IMG/VR virus record: IMGVR_UViG_3300029985_000091
Location: 1 to 37,957 of that record
Source of the DNA: a virus
Direction: 5' to 3' (one strand)
Length of the DNA: 37,957 nucleotides
Shown: in pieces, positions 1-5,464 of the stretch
Layout: each line of letters begins with the position of its first letter
Numbering within the stretch: the first letter of the stretch is position 1
Position numbers and translations under genes: made by a program
Notes under the pieces: generated by a model
What the model saw: the letters and a program-made list of their open reading frames with translations, nothing else
Told to the model about the DNA's origin: nothing
Database searches by the model: none

Positions 1-56
1 CCACGGGGTTTAAATCCGTATGCTGTGCCGTTCGCAATAAGGTCACTCGTTGTAAA

Positions 57-203
57 TCATTCCCATCCTTCTGGGAGTTCCTTGCCAGTTTCCTCTTTGA
101 ACTGGCGATTCATGTCATCAATTACATCTTGGTCGGCGGGGCCGAAATCGGCGTTACAGCGGAACCACGACAAATATTCAAGTTCTGTTGCTGTTTCTTT
201 CAT
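57..203 (-). CDS. Small conserved phage protein (NADFGPAD type), 48 aa
   Basis: A 48-residue acidic protein. Its centre reads WFRCNADFGPADQDV and its end reads EETGKELPEGWE. I recognise this pattern (aromatic residue, NADFGPAD, then a C-terminal LPEG) from small proteins of unknown function in many tailed phages; no biochemical role can be named. The start is chosen because a consensus promoter (TTGACA, 17 bp, TACTAT) ends 6 bases before this ATG, so the mRNA should be leaderless. It is the last minus-strand gene in view. A short open minus-strand stretch continues to the window edge without a clear start codon. Confidence 0.8.
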   Translation of the reverse strand: MKETATELEYLSWFRCNADFGPADQDVIDDMNRQFKEETGKELPEGWE

Positions 204-209
204 AATTCA

Positions 210-238
210 ATAGTAAAGGAGTTTTCGGGATTTGTCAA
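210..238 (-). promoter_or_regulatory. Sigma-70 promoter for the 48-aa gene, leaderless type
   Basis: On the minus strand TTGACA lies at 238-233, followed by a 17-bp spacer and TACTAT at 215-210. Only six bases separate the -10 box from the ATG at 203, so the expected start point coincides with the start codon. Confidence 0.8.
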
Positions 239-255
239 GGAGAAATTGGTGCAAA

Positions 256-331
256 TGGTGGACCTATCTGGAATTAAACCAGAAACTCAAGGGTAGAAAC
301 CTAGCGCGATATTCATTTTCACCATAAGTCC
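256..331 (-). tRNA. tRNA-Arg (anticodon TCT), CCA encoded
   Basis: Read on the minus strand, the acceptor GGACTTA pairs with TAGGTCC (one G-U), followed by discriminator A and an encoded CCA (258-256). The D stem is GTGA/TCGC. The anticodon stem CTAGG/CCTTG has one T-T mismatch, with loop TTTCTAC giving anticodon TCT. The T stem TCTGG/CCAGA is perfect, with loop TTTAATT. The body is 73 nt. It would read AGA/AGG codons. It lies 4 bases downstream of tRNA-Gln. Confidence 0.75.
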
Positions 332-335
332 GAAA

Positions 336-411
336 TGGAAGATGCTTTTGGGGTCGAGCCAAAACGTGTTCTTTCAAAGAGAACCATGCAGAGCCGCTAC
401 ATCAAGCATCT
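336..411 (-). tRNA. tRNA-Gln (anticodon TTG), CCA encoded
   Basis: On the minus strand the acceptor AGATGCT/AGCATCT is a perfect 7-bp helix followed by T73 and CCA. The D arm is ATGT/GCAT with a GG in the loop. The anticodon stem GTTCT/AGAAC is perfect with loop CTTTGAA (anticodon TTG). The T stem is TTTGG/CCAAA with loop CTCGACC, where position 54 is C rather than T. It sits 7 bases after the stop of the zinc-ribbon gene and 4 bases before tRNA-Arg, so it is probably cotranscribed with both. Confidence 0.85.
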
Positions 412-418
412 ATAAAAA

Positions 419-808
419 TTATCGAGGATTAGTTTCCAATGCCGTTGCTTGCGTTACGGGATTGCCGCATTTTTCGCACTTGACCGCGCCCATGCAAATT
501 TCTGGTTGGGTGGCGATGTTGGCAATAGTTCCACATCTGGAACATTTTGCGAGTGAGGCTGTAGCTTTTAATTTTGCGGGAATATCGAACTCTATTTCAA
601 TAATAGAGGCGCGGGAACGATTTCTTTTCGCGCGAGCATTAAGATGAGTCCGTAAACATTCCTCATCACAGTAGAAATAATCCTGATTCTTTCCGCGACC
701 ATTTTCGAGAGTGGCTTTGATAAACTTATCTTGGTCGCCGTCGTCTTTTTTCAAAGTCGCCTTACATGAATCACACTGACAGATTATTTTCGCGGTTGAG
801 ATTTCCAT
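419..808 (-). CDS. Double zinc-ribbon hypothetical protein, 129 aa
   Basis: Eight cysteines fall into two apparent zinc sites. C12/C15 goes with C47/C51 in the N-terminal half, and C89/C92 goes with C111/C114 in the C-terminal half, which has the classic CSRCG...CEKCG ribbon spacing. A basic stretch (ARAKRNRSRAS, ~58-68) joins the halves and may bind nucleic acid. I do not recognise a named family. The start is supported by TAATAT placed six bases before the ATG within a GTGTAATAT motif that recurs in this genome. The tRNA-Gln gene follows 7 bases after the stop, suggesting one transcript. Function unknown. Confidence 0.75.
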   Translation of the reverse strand: MEISTAKIICQCDSCKATLKKDDGDQDKFIKATLENGRGKNQDYFYCDEECLRTHLNARAKRNRSRASIIEIEFDIPAKLKATASLAKCSRCGTIANIATQPEICMGAVKCEKCGNPVTQATALETNPR

Positions 809-823
809 ACGATTATATTACAC

Positions 824-1261
824 TTATTTTCTTAATTTCAAATATTTTCTTCCAGCCCTATCCGGCGGGGAGTAGAGAAGAGAGCTTACAGAAAACTTCT
901 TCCCCGCGAAGGCCGAATGCCCATCTAATTCTGGGTGTGCGCCTTTTTTAACGTAACCAAGCGTACAATGTGGGTGATAAATCGGAAAACTGGTCGCTAT
1001 CGAATCGCGGAAATTATTTTTTAAATTATAATGTAACTGCTGCGCGGCGTCACAATTTGACTCGATTTTCAAAACGTCGTAATCAGGACATTCAAAACGG
1101 CTAACTACTCCCAGCGTGAAGTTTAAACTCTCCTGATTCTCTAAAAAACTTTCGAGCGGTTGTGTTTTAAAGTCGGCCATTAAAAACCCGTAAACTAAAT
1201 CACCCCATTTCCAATCGTCATCGGAGCCAGCATGTATCAGCCGAGTTTTCTCAGCCCTCAT
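824..1261 (-). CDS. Acb1-like 2H phosphoesterase (anti-CBASS family), first HxT motif missing
   Basis: 145 aa. From about residue 50 it follows the layout I know for Acb1, the phage enzyme that hydrolyses cyclic oligonucleotides made by CBASS defence: a TLG.VSRFE strand, YDVLKIE, then YHPHCTLGYVKKG with the second catalytic H98-x-T100, and finally a GKKFSV...LYSPPD strand pair. The length is close to T4 Acb1. The expected first HxT just before the LVYGF segment (~22-26) reads W-G-D, so one half of the active site is absent as read. It overlaps the upstream 46-aa gene by 4 bases (ATGA). It could be an inactive homologue, a divergent enzyme, or another 2H subfamily. Confidence 0.6.
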   Translation of the reverse strand: MRAEKTRLIHAGSDDDWKWGDLVYGFLMADFKTQPLESFLENQESLNFTLGVVSRFECPDYDVLKIESNCDAAQQLHYNLKNNFRDSIATSFPIYHPHCTLGYVKKGAHPELDGHSAFAGKKFSVSSLLYSPPDRAGRKYLKLRK

Positions 1262-1398
1262 TCTGCGTAGTGTGGTTCAGTTTCCTGAATCCCATCGGGG
1301 GAGTAGTCGTTTAATCCGGCCAATTTCTGCCATGTCTTATGGTCTTGGCTTTCAAAATATTCCGCGTTTTGTTCGGGGGTATTGGGCGTATATTCCAT
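1258..1398 (-). CDS. Small hypothetical protein, 46 aa, coupled to the 2H gene
   Basis: A 46-residue acidic protein starting MEYTPNTPEQNAEYFESQ and ending EPHYAE. Its stop codon overlaps the ATG of the Acb1-like gene (ATGA), a common translational coupling in this genome and the main reason for calling it. No domain, signal peptide or metal-binding motif is visible. It ends in P-H-Y, just before where the first HxT of the downstream enzyme would be expected, so a frameshifted N-terminal extension of that gene was considered; the sequence does not otherwise resemble the Acb1 N-terminus. Confidence 0.5.
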   Translation of the reverse strand: MEYTPNTPEQNAEYFESQDHKTWQKLAGLNDYSPDGIQETEPHYAE

Positions 1399-1513
1399 AG
1401 GAAGAATTACACCGGAAATCGCTGATTTTTCTGGGACTAAACCAGTAAACCTCTCACCGCGACTAACTTACTTCTCCGCTTTGTCGTACCGCAACCATGC
1501 GACAAATTTTAAA

Positions 1514-1589
1514 TGGTCAGGTGGCCGAGTGCCGACCTCGGTTAGTCAGTTTCACAAACTGAGAAATTAGCCGTTATTATACGCACCTG
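1514..1589 (-). tRNA. tRNA-like gene, anticodon GTG (His), degenerate
   Basis: On the minus strand the anticodon stem TCAGT/ACTGA (perfect, loop TTGTGAA, anticodon GTG), the T stem CCGAG/CTCGG (perfect) and an encoded CCA after CCACCTG-A indicate a tRNA of 73 nt plus CCA. The acceptor CAGGTGC/CCACCTG has a C-C mismatch at its inner pair. The T loop reads GTCGGCA, lacking T54 and A58, and the D stem pairs poorly. The expected G-1:C73 pair of tRNA-His is T-1:A73 here. It may be a decayed gene or an unusual but working one. Confidence 0.5.
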
Positions 1590-1617
1590 ATAAAAGAGAG
1601 ACGCAATTCCTTGCGTC
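1590..1617 (-). terminator. Hairpin with T-rich tail between tRNA-Tyr and the His-like tRNA
   Basis: On the minus strand GACGCAA-GGAA-TTGCGTC forms a 7-bp hairpin (1617-1600) with a GNRA-like loop, followed by TCTCTTTTAT. It may end transcription downstream of tRNA-Tyr, or serve as a processing element, since another tRNA-like gene starts right after it. Confidence 0.4.
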
Positions 1618-1647
1618 GGGCAAGCGATTCTATCCTCTTGCGAAAAG

Positions 1648-1732
1648 TGGTCGTAGTTACTCGACTCGAACGAGTGAAGCCCGAAGGCGGTACGTTTACA
1701 GCGTACTAGAATTGCCGCTATCTCAAACTACG
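1648..1732 (-). tRNA. tRNA-Tyr (anticodon GTA), CCA encoded
   Basis: On the minus strand every stem is perfect: acceptor CGTAGTT/AACTACG, anticodon stem GTACG/CGTAC with loop CTGTAAA (anticodon GTA), and T stem ACTCG/CGAGT with loop TTCGAGT. A long variable arm around CGCCTTCGGGC fits the class II shape of bacterial tRNA-Tyr. Discriminator A is followed by an encoded CCA at 1650-1648. Only one base (1733) separates its 5' end from the CCA of tRNA-Ala, so the two are processed from one transcript. Confidence 0.93.
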
Positions 1733-1733
1733 A

Positions 1734-1812
1734 TGGTGGAGAATACGAGCGTCGAACTCGTCTGTATTCGCATTGCAAGTGCGGCGACCACGCCAAGGCA
1801 ATCCCATTCCCC
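1734..1812 (-). tRNA. tRNA-Ala (anticodon TGC) with G3:U70, CCA encoded
   Basis: On the minus strand the acceptor GGGGAAT pairs with ATTCTCC, with a G-T pair exactly at 3:70, the alanine identity element. The D stem is GATT/GGTC. The anticodon stem has four pairs plus a C-A mismatch at the outer position, with loop CTTGCAA (anticodon TGC). The T stem ACGAG/CTCGT is perfect, with loop TTCGACG. A73 and CCA follow. Confidence 0.85.
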
Positions 1813-1894
1813 AAATTCAAGAAAAAGTTTGATAAGCGGAATTTCTCTTCACTCATTAACAATGATAACTTACCCTTATTTTTCAGATATAAAA

Positions 1895-1971
1895 TGGCGC
1901 GGAGACAGGCTTGGGAGTCCTGATAGGAAAGTTTGGAATTTTCTATGTTTACCCATTTACATCATCTCCGC
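1895..1971 (-). tRNA. tRNA-Trp (anticodon CCA), CCA end encoded
   Basis: On the minus strand the acceptor GCGGAGA/TCTCCGC is perfect, followed by G73 and CCA. The D stem ATGT/ACAT is perfect with GGG in the loop. The anticodon stem GAAAA/CTTTC has one A-C mismatch, with loop TTCCAAA (anticodon CCA, Trp). The T arm is unusual: CAGGA/GCCTG lacks the usual G53:C61 pair, and the loop is CTCCCAA. An 82-base AT-rich gap separates it from tRNA-Ala. Confidence 0.75.
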
Positions 1972-2023
1972 AAAATTAAAAATTAAATTCAAAAACAACA
2001 AGTCTTTCAACCCATCATAATGA

Positions 2024-2095
2024 CCTCTCGTTGGTGATAGTCAGTGCTGCTTCGAGAGTCCGACTGCTACCGGCTCTGTGATTTGACACTCTGCC
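2024..2095 (-). ncRNA. Possible structured RNA upstream of the tRNA genes
   Basis: This 72-base stretch has no credible ORF but several helices. 2072-2095 forms GGC-AGA-GTG-TCAAAT-CAC-AGA-GCC, a symmetric hairpin with an AGA/AGA internal loop. 2037-2070 forms CAGT/ACTG plus GTAG/CTAT, which pairs fully only on the minus strand because of a G-U. CTCTCG (2058-2053) can alternatively pair with CGAGAG (2030-2025). I could not fold it into a tRNA although an ACCA follows it. The rest of 1972-2418 shows a terminator and an AT-rich stretch but nothing else I recognise. Confidence 0.35.
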
Positions 2096-2159
2096 TCTAC
2101 GTCCGAATTTCACGGATTTTATTCCATCTTGCAGCTTTTATCAGAAAAAACTACCCAAA

Positions 2160-2192
2160 AACTAAAAATCCCCGAAAACTTCTTTTCGAGGG
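2160..2192 (-). terminator. Rho-independent terminator after the 63-aa gene
   Basis: On the minus strand CCC, a one-base bulge, then CGAAAA-GAAG-TTTTCG and GGG form a strong hairpin (2192-2170), followed by a run ATTTTTAG. It would end transcription of the minus-strand gene at 2419-2610 before the tRNA region. Confidence 0.65.
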
Positions 2193-2418
2193 CGACTATT
2201 ACTTATTTTCTCTAAATCCTAGTCACCCATTTATTTTCTATCCCCCGCCCAACAATTATGTTGTAATGACGGCGAATAACCCTTTATGAGGGGTTCGCGC
2301 TGCATACTAATTGTCGTACTAAATTTCATTTAACTGTTATATCTTACACTGAACTTCACAAAATAACAAGCAAATAATTCAAATATTTCAATTTTCTCAT
2401 TTTCCTTAACAAATTCAA

Positions 2419-2610
2419 TCATTTCAACCACAAAAATCCCTTTATTCCTTCTCTTATCTCCTCCGGCCATTGTGCGAAATCCTCGCGAGCGATGTTGATG
2501 GGATAACACGCAACCACTTTTTGGAGGGTAAAGGAGTAAAATTGTATCTTGCCATTTTCTAGAAACTCAATAAAATATTCTATTTGGTTGAGGGTAAATG
2601 AGAGGGACAT
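2419..2610 (-). CDS. Hypothetical protein, 63 aa
   Basis: A 63-residue protein rich in F, I and E, with no recognisable domain. The centre (FIEFLENGKIQFYSFTLQK) looks like two beta strands around a turn, and the end (WPEEIREGIKGFLWLK) like an amphipathic helix. The start follows a TAAATAT box by several bases; no Shine-Dalgarno sequence is seen. A terminator hairpin follows about 225 bases downstream, and in between is an AT-rich stretch with no other gene. Function unknown. Confidence 0.55.
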   Translation of the reverse strand: MSLSFTLNQIEYFIEFLENGKIQFYSFTLQKVVACYPINIAREDFAQWPEEIREGIKGFLWLK

Positions 2611-2691
2611 TTCTCATATTTACACGATACTATTGCTCTTCTATTTTAAAATTATTTAAATAAATTAATTTACATTGAGTATTTGTAAAAA

Positions 2692-2859
2692 TCACTTCTT
2701 TGCCATAAGTTCCACCCTGTCCTCCTCTTTTACCAAATGCCGGACTGCATTATAAAAATCCCAAGGTAAATTTACTTGGTTGTGGCTATTGGCGTTTTCA
2801 AGTTCGTCGCGGATATCATCGAGAATTTCCGAAATTTGTTCGTCTTGTTGGGTTCTCAT
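2692..2859 (-). CDS. Hypothetical protein, 55 aa
   Basis: A 55-residue, acidic, probably helical protein. The N-terminal half (EQISEILDDIRDELENA) looks like an amphipathic helix or short coiled coil. The C-terminal half (DFYNAVRHLVKEEDRVELMAKK) contains a second helix. No cysteine, signal peptide or catalytic motif is seen. It starts 3 bases after the stop of the coiled-coil gene at 2863-3120, so it is the last gene of a tightly packed set with the HNH and coiled-coil genes. Function unknown. Confidence 0.65.
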   Translation of the reverse strand: MRTQQDEQISEILDDIRDELENANSHNQVNLPWDFYNAVRHLVKEEDRVELMAKK

Positions 2860-2862
2860 AAA

Positions 2863-3120
2863 TTATTTGTCAAAACCATTCTCTAAGTCAGCCTCGCGGG
2901 ATTGTAAATATTTGTTATTAATATCAACTGAATTTTGGGCGCGGGTGACTTCTTCCTTGAGTCGCGTATATTCGCGTTCTGCATCGGACTTAGCCTGTTC
3001 AACTTGTGCTTGGGACTTTTTATACCCCTCTTCCAAATTTTTCTTAGCTTCGCGAAGGCGTGATTCCGCGTTTTTGACGTTATCTTTCGCGTATTCGACG
3101 GCGTATTCTTTATCACTCAT
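2863..3120 (-). CDS. Coiled-coil protein, 85 aa
   Basis: Starts MSDKEYAVEYAK, and its ATG overlaps the stop of the HNH gene (ATGA). That supports this start over an upstream in-frame start that would extend nine codons into the HNH gene. Almost the whole chain is charged helix with heptad-like spacing (NVKNAESRLREAKKNLEEG, then QVEQAKSDAEREYTRLKEEV), so it should form a coiled coil and probably an oligomer. No signal peptide or enzymatic motif is present. Role unknown; a scaffold or regulatory partner is possible but not shown. Confidence 0.7.
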   Translation of the reverse strand: MSDKEYAVEYAKDNVKNAESRLREAKKNLEEGYKKSQAQVEQAKSDAEREYTRLKEEVTRAQNSVDINNKYLQSREADLENGFDK

Positions 3121-3377
3121 ATTCCAGCCTCTTCTTCCGCGTGGCAATTTGCACAGAGTAAATTACATTTTTTAAACTCCTCTTTCAGAATCTCAAAATT
3201 ATGACACAGCCATTCGCCTAGGCCGAATTTCTTTTTCGCGGGGTCTTTGTGGTGGAATTGTAAAGCTCCCAAATATTTTTTGTAGCCACACTCTTGACAG
3301 GCCCCGCCGTGGAATTCCACTAGGCGGCGTTTTAGTTCCGCGCGTTTCGCTGCTCGACCGGGATTGTATTTGTCCAT
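3117..3377 (-). CDS. Small HNH endonuclease-like protein, 86 aa
   Basis: A minimal HNH domain. C27/C30 and C75/C78 form a zinc site, and the beta-beta-alpha metal motif carries FHHKD (H42-H43-x-D45) and NLLCANCHAE at the end. In this family the conserved H and the final H/N bind Mg2+ and cut DNA. The basic N-terminus (GRAAKRAELKRR) could contact DNA. Proteins of this size and layout are common as free-standing phage HNH nucleases, either homing or packaging-associated; with no terminase nearby, homing is the simpler reading. The stop overlaps the next start. Confidence 0.8.
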   Translation of the reverse strand: MDKYNPGRAAKRAELKRRLVEFHGGACQECGYKKYLGALQFHHKDPAKKKFGLGEWLCHNFEILKEEFKKCNLLCANCHAEEEAGI

Positions 3378-3379
3378 AA

Positions 3380-3646
3380 TTATTGAAACCTTTTATCGAC
3401 TTCTCTTGCGGGAAGACCACGCATTGCTCGACACTTTACGTTCCCGCCCGAACAAATCCCGCCGAATTTAAAACATCTCAATAAAGTCACGCCCTGCCAT
3501 TTGTTTGATTTTATCAGTTGGAACATTTTGGGAGAAGGAATCGCAGGGAGTAAATCGGGGTTCTTTTTAAAAGAGAAAAATTTGGTCTTTTTATTTAGAC
3601 ACTTGGCGCGACACTCTGAAAACTGGGTAAAAAACGACTTTGGCAT
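3380..3646 (-). CDS. Cysteine-containing hypothetical protein, 88 aa
   Basis: A basic protein beginning MPKSFFTQFSE. Cysteines lie at about 12 and 16 in the N-terminal part and form a looser group in the C-terminal part (LLRCFKFGGICSGGNVKCRAMRG), so a zinc site is possible but the spacing is not a standard ribbon. The ATG at 3646 is preferred because a promoter with TTGACT, 17 bp and TACTAT ends 5 bases before it; an upstream TTG would lie inside the -10 box. It ends 2 bases before the HNH gene start. Function unknown. Confidence 0.6.
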   Translation of the reverse strand: MPKSFFTQFSECRAKCLNKKTKFFSFKKNPDLLPAIPSPKMFQLIKSNKWQGVTLLRCFKFGGICSGGNVKCRAMRGLPAREVDKRFQ

Positions 3647-3651
3647 ACCCA

Positions 3652-3680
3652 ATAGTAGGGTATTTTTCGGGAAAAGTCAA
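3652..3680 (-). promoter_or_regulatory. Sigma-70 promoter, leaderless type
   Basis: TTGACT (3680-3675), a 17-bp spacer and TACTAT (3657-3652) end five bases before the ATG at 3646. The -35 box overlaps the stop codon of the PAS gene. Confidence 0.75.
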
Positions 3681-4492
3681 GAATTATTTGCTTTTTTTAA
3701 CGATTCGGCGTTCGTTTTCAACAATTCAGCAGCAATCTGGGCGCGTTTAGAAAGTGTTTCTATTGCTTCGTTGGCGTGTTTCGTAAGTATTTTCGAAGCG
3801 GTATCTGCCGCTATCTCAATATCTTTAGAAGCCTTTTCGCTGGCAGTAGTAATTAATTGAGCCGCGTCTTTAATCGCGTATTTAATCGCGTCAGTTGAGT
3901 TAATCAACCTAATAGAAGCAATGTACCCTGTTTTTTCGGTTTTACAGGCCGCGCAAAATACTTTTATTATCTTCCCCTCTCCATCTACGATATTATAAGT
4001 GTCTTCGGCGTTAATTCCGTCTTTTACCGAAGCAATCCAATTATGTATCACGCGCTCCCTATCATTGCTTTCTACAATATTTTTCCATCCATCTCCCAAC
4101 ACAAATGCCAAATCCCTCTTAACCAAGGCAAGATACGCGGTATTAGCCCAAACACATTTTCCTTCGGCGTCACTCTCGAAAATGGCGACATCTTGGTTAT
4201 CTAACATCCATCTTTGGCGGTAGAAGATTTTTTCTGTCAATTCTGTATTCTTGGCTAACTGTTCAAAAGATTTGTTGATTTTGTCCTTGATTGAAGTTCC
4301 GTGATTTGGAGTGACTTCGAGGAAGATTTTTTCAATTTTAGATTGCATTTCTTCGTAATAGAGGAATTTAGATTTGATAGCCCGTATAAGTTTCATAAAT
4401 TTATGAAATACAAGTGGTATAAATGTCACGGCGGCGGTAATAATCCCCACGATGTAATACACTGGCTCGGCGGACGATATAGGTATAATCAT
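3677..4492 (-). CDS. Membrane-anchored PAS-domain protein with helical C-terminus, 271 aa
   Basis: Three parts are visible. An N-terminal hydrophobic segment (about 11-31) should anchor it in the inner membrane and is followed by a basic stretch. A PAS domain (about 92-200) begins RQRWMLDNQDVAIFESDAEG and includes the VWANTAYLALV and GWKNIV...DRERV segments typical of S-box PAS folds. An Ala-rich, charged helical tail (about 205-268) could form a coiled coil. No histidine kinase, GGDEF or methyl-accepting signature is present, so it may sense a ligand or redox state and signal through oligomerisation. Such PAS proteins occur in environmental phages, but their role is unknown. It lies upstream of a promoter for the next gene. 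Confidence 0.75.
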   Translation of the reverse strand: MIIPISSAEPVYYIVGIITAAVTFIPLVFHKFMKLIRAIKSKFLYYEEMQSKIEKIFLEVTPNHGTSIKDKINKSFEQLAKNTELTEKIFYRQRWMLDNQDVAIFESDAEGKCVWANTAYLALVKRDLAFVLGDGWKNIVESNDRERVIHNWIASVKDGINAEDTYNIVDGEGKIIKVFCAACKTEKTGYIASIRLINSTDAIKYAIKDAAQLITTASEKASKDIEIAADTASKILTKHANEAIETLSKRAQIAAELLKTNAESLKKANNS

Positions 4493-4559
4493 CCTTTATT
4501 TACACAAAAATTAGGTTAAGACCTGATTAGGTGTTGTACTATTAGTAGAAGTACGGGGA

Positions 4560-5447
4560 TTATTTTAAATTGAGAAACTCTTCTATCTGCCAGAAGTGGT
4601 TTTTGACCCATTCGCGGCCAAGTTCGTCGCGTTGTTGAAGTGCTTTAGGAGAAGTGTCATCAAGTCCCAGAGGATTTTTTACTTTTGGGTTAATGGAAAG
4701 ATAGTTGTCTCCGAGGATTTGTTTGCATTGATAATCTGAATCTTCTGTTCCGCCCGTAAAGAGAATTGAGAATACTTTAATTAAATTTTTTAAAGCACCG
4801 CAGTTGATATACTGCTCTGGATTATCTTTTGCGGGGACATCGCCGCATCCTAGAGAAAGAATTTTAATGTCTTTTAAATCCCAACCCAACTTAACAGCTT
4901 CGGCCAAAGCGCAAACTTCAGGGTTGTTCGCGAACAATCCACCATCAAAAAATACATGACCGTCGTGTTTGAACGCAGGAAAATATAGTGGGGCGCTGCT
5001 GCTGGCACGAGTCGCTACCCAAAGAGGATAATCTTTGCCGTCAAAACTCTTAAAAAAGAAAGGGTCTTCTGAAACGAGGTCAAAAGTCGGGATAAGTAAT
5101 TTTGTTTTGCAATCTTTGAGGGTTTTGTTCCCGAATTTTCCTTTAAGAATTCCTTCTATAATACCAGCTTTATACTTTGGAGAAAACAAGCCGAAATCAT
5201 ACCATTCTCTATGAAAAATTACAGGAGCATTATCAGAAAAGAATTGGAGGCAGTCTTGACTAGGAATTCCAATAGATAAAAGCCCTCCGACAATCGCCCC
5301 GATGCTAGTGCCGCTAATCATCGAAAATATATCACAACATTTTTTACCGCTAACCCGTTCAATTTCTTTGATTAGGTGTGTTGGTAACTCGCCATTGCAG
5401 CCACCTCCCGAAATTATTAGAATGTATTTAGTTTTCGACTTCTTCAC
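4560..5447 (-). CDS. Patatin-like phospholipase, ~295 aa
   Basis: A patatin/FabD-type acyl hydrolase. It has the oxyanion loop SGGGCNGE (about 13-20), the nucleophile elbow GTSIG (Ser about 48) and the catalytic DGG (Asp about 168) followed by LFANNP, so the Ser-Asp dyad is complete. Members cleave acyl chains from phospholipids; bacterial relatives include toxins and CapV-type CBASS effectors. I place the start at the GTG at 5447, before KKSKTKYILIISGGG. This removes a 37-base overlap with the beta-barrel gene and puts a GTGTAAT box a few bases upstream; an in-frame ATG at 5501 would add 18 residues. Role inferred: membrane attack in lysis, or a defence-type effector. Confidence 0.8.
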   Translation of the reverse strand: MKKSKTKYILIISGGGCNGELPTHLIKEIERVSGKKCCDIFSMISGTSIGAIVGGLLSIGIPSQDCLQFFSDNAPVIFHREWYDFGLFSPKYKAGIIEGILKGKFGNKTLKDCKTKLLIPTFDLVSEDPFFFKSFDGKDYPLWVATRASSSAPLYFPAFKHDGHVFFDGGLFANNPEVCALAEAVKLGWDLKDIKILSLGCGDVPAKDNPEQYINCGALKNLIKVFSILFTGGTEDSDYQCKQILGDNYLSINPKVKNPLGLDDTSPKALQQRDELGREWVKNHFWQIEEFLNLK

Positions 5448-5464
5448 CCAACTAATTACACTAA

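Noticed and set aside
1-46. Short open minus-strand frame running off the left edge, and a T-arm-like string near base 8
   Set aside because: Fewer than 20 codons, only a GTG or no start, and the T-arm-like string does not pair into a stem.
342-647. Plus-strand ORF of 101 codons
   Set aside because: Antisense to tRNA-Gln and to the zinc-ribbon gene, whose cysteine pairs are clearly in the minus-strand frame.
1712-2020. Plus-strand ORF of 102 codons
   Set aside because: Runs antisense through three tRNA genes; its apparent openness comes from tRNA sequence.
2044-2289. Plus-strand ORF of 81 codons and a CTCATAA anticodon-like loop near 2285 (minus)
   Set aside because: The ORF is antisense to structured RNA and a terminator; the loop could not be extended into acceptor, D or T stems of a tRNA-Met.
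2780-3175. Plus-strand ORF of 131 codons
   Set aside because: Ser/Arg-rich antisense shadow of the coiled-coil and 55-aa genes.
3501-3860. Plus-strand ORF of 119 codons
   Set aside because: Covers promoter sequence and the end of the PAS gene in antisense; no domain.
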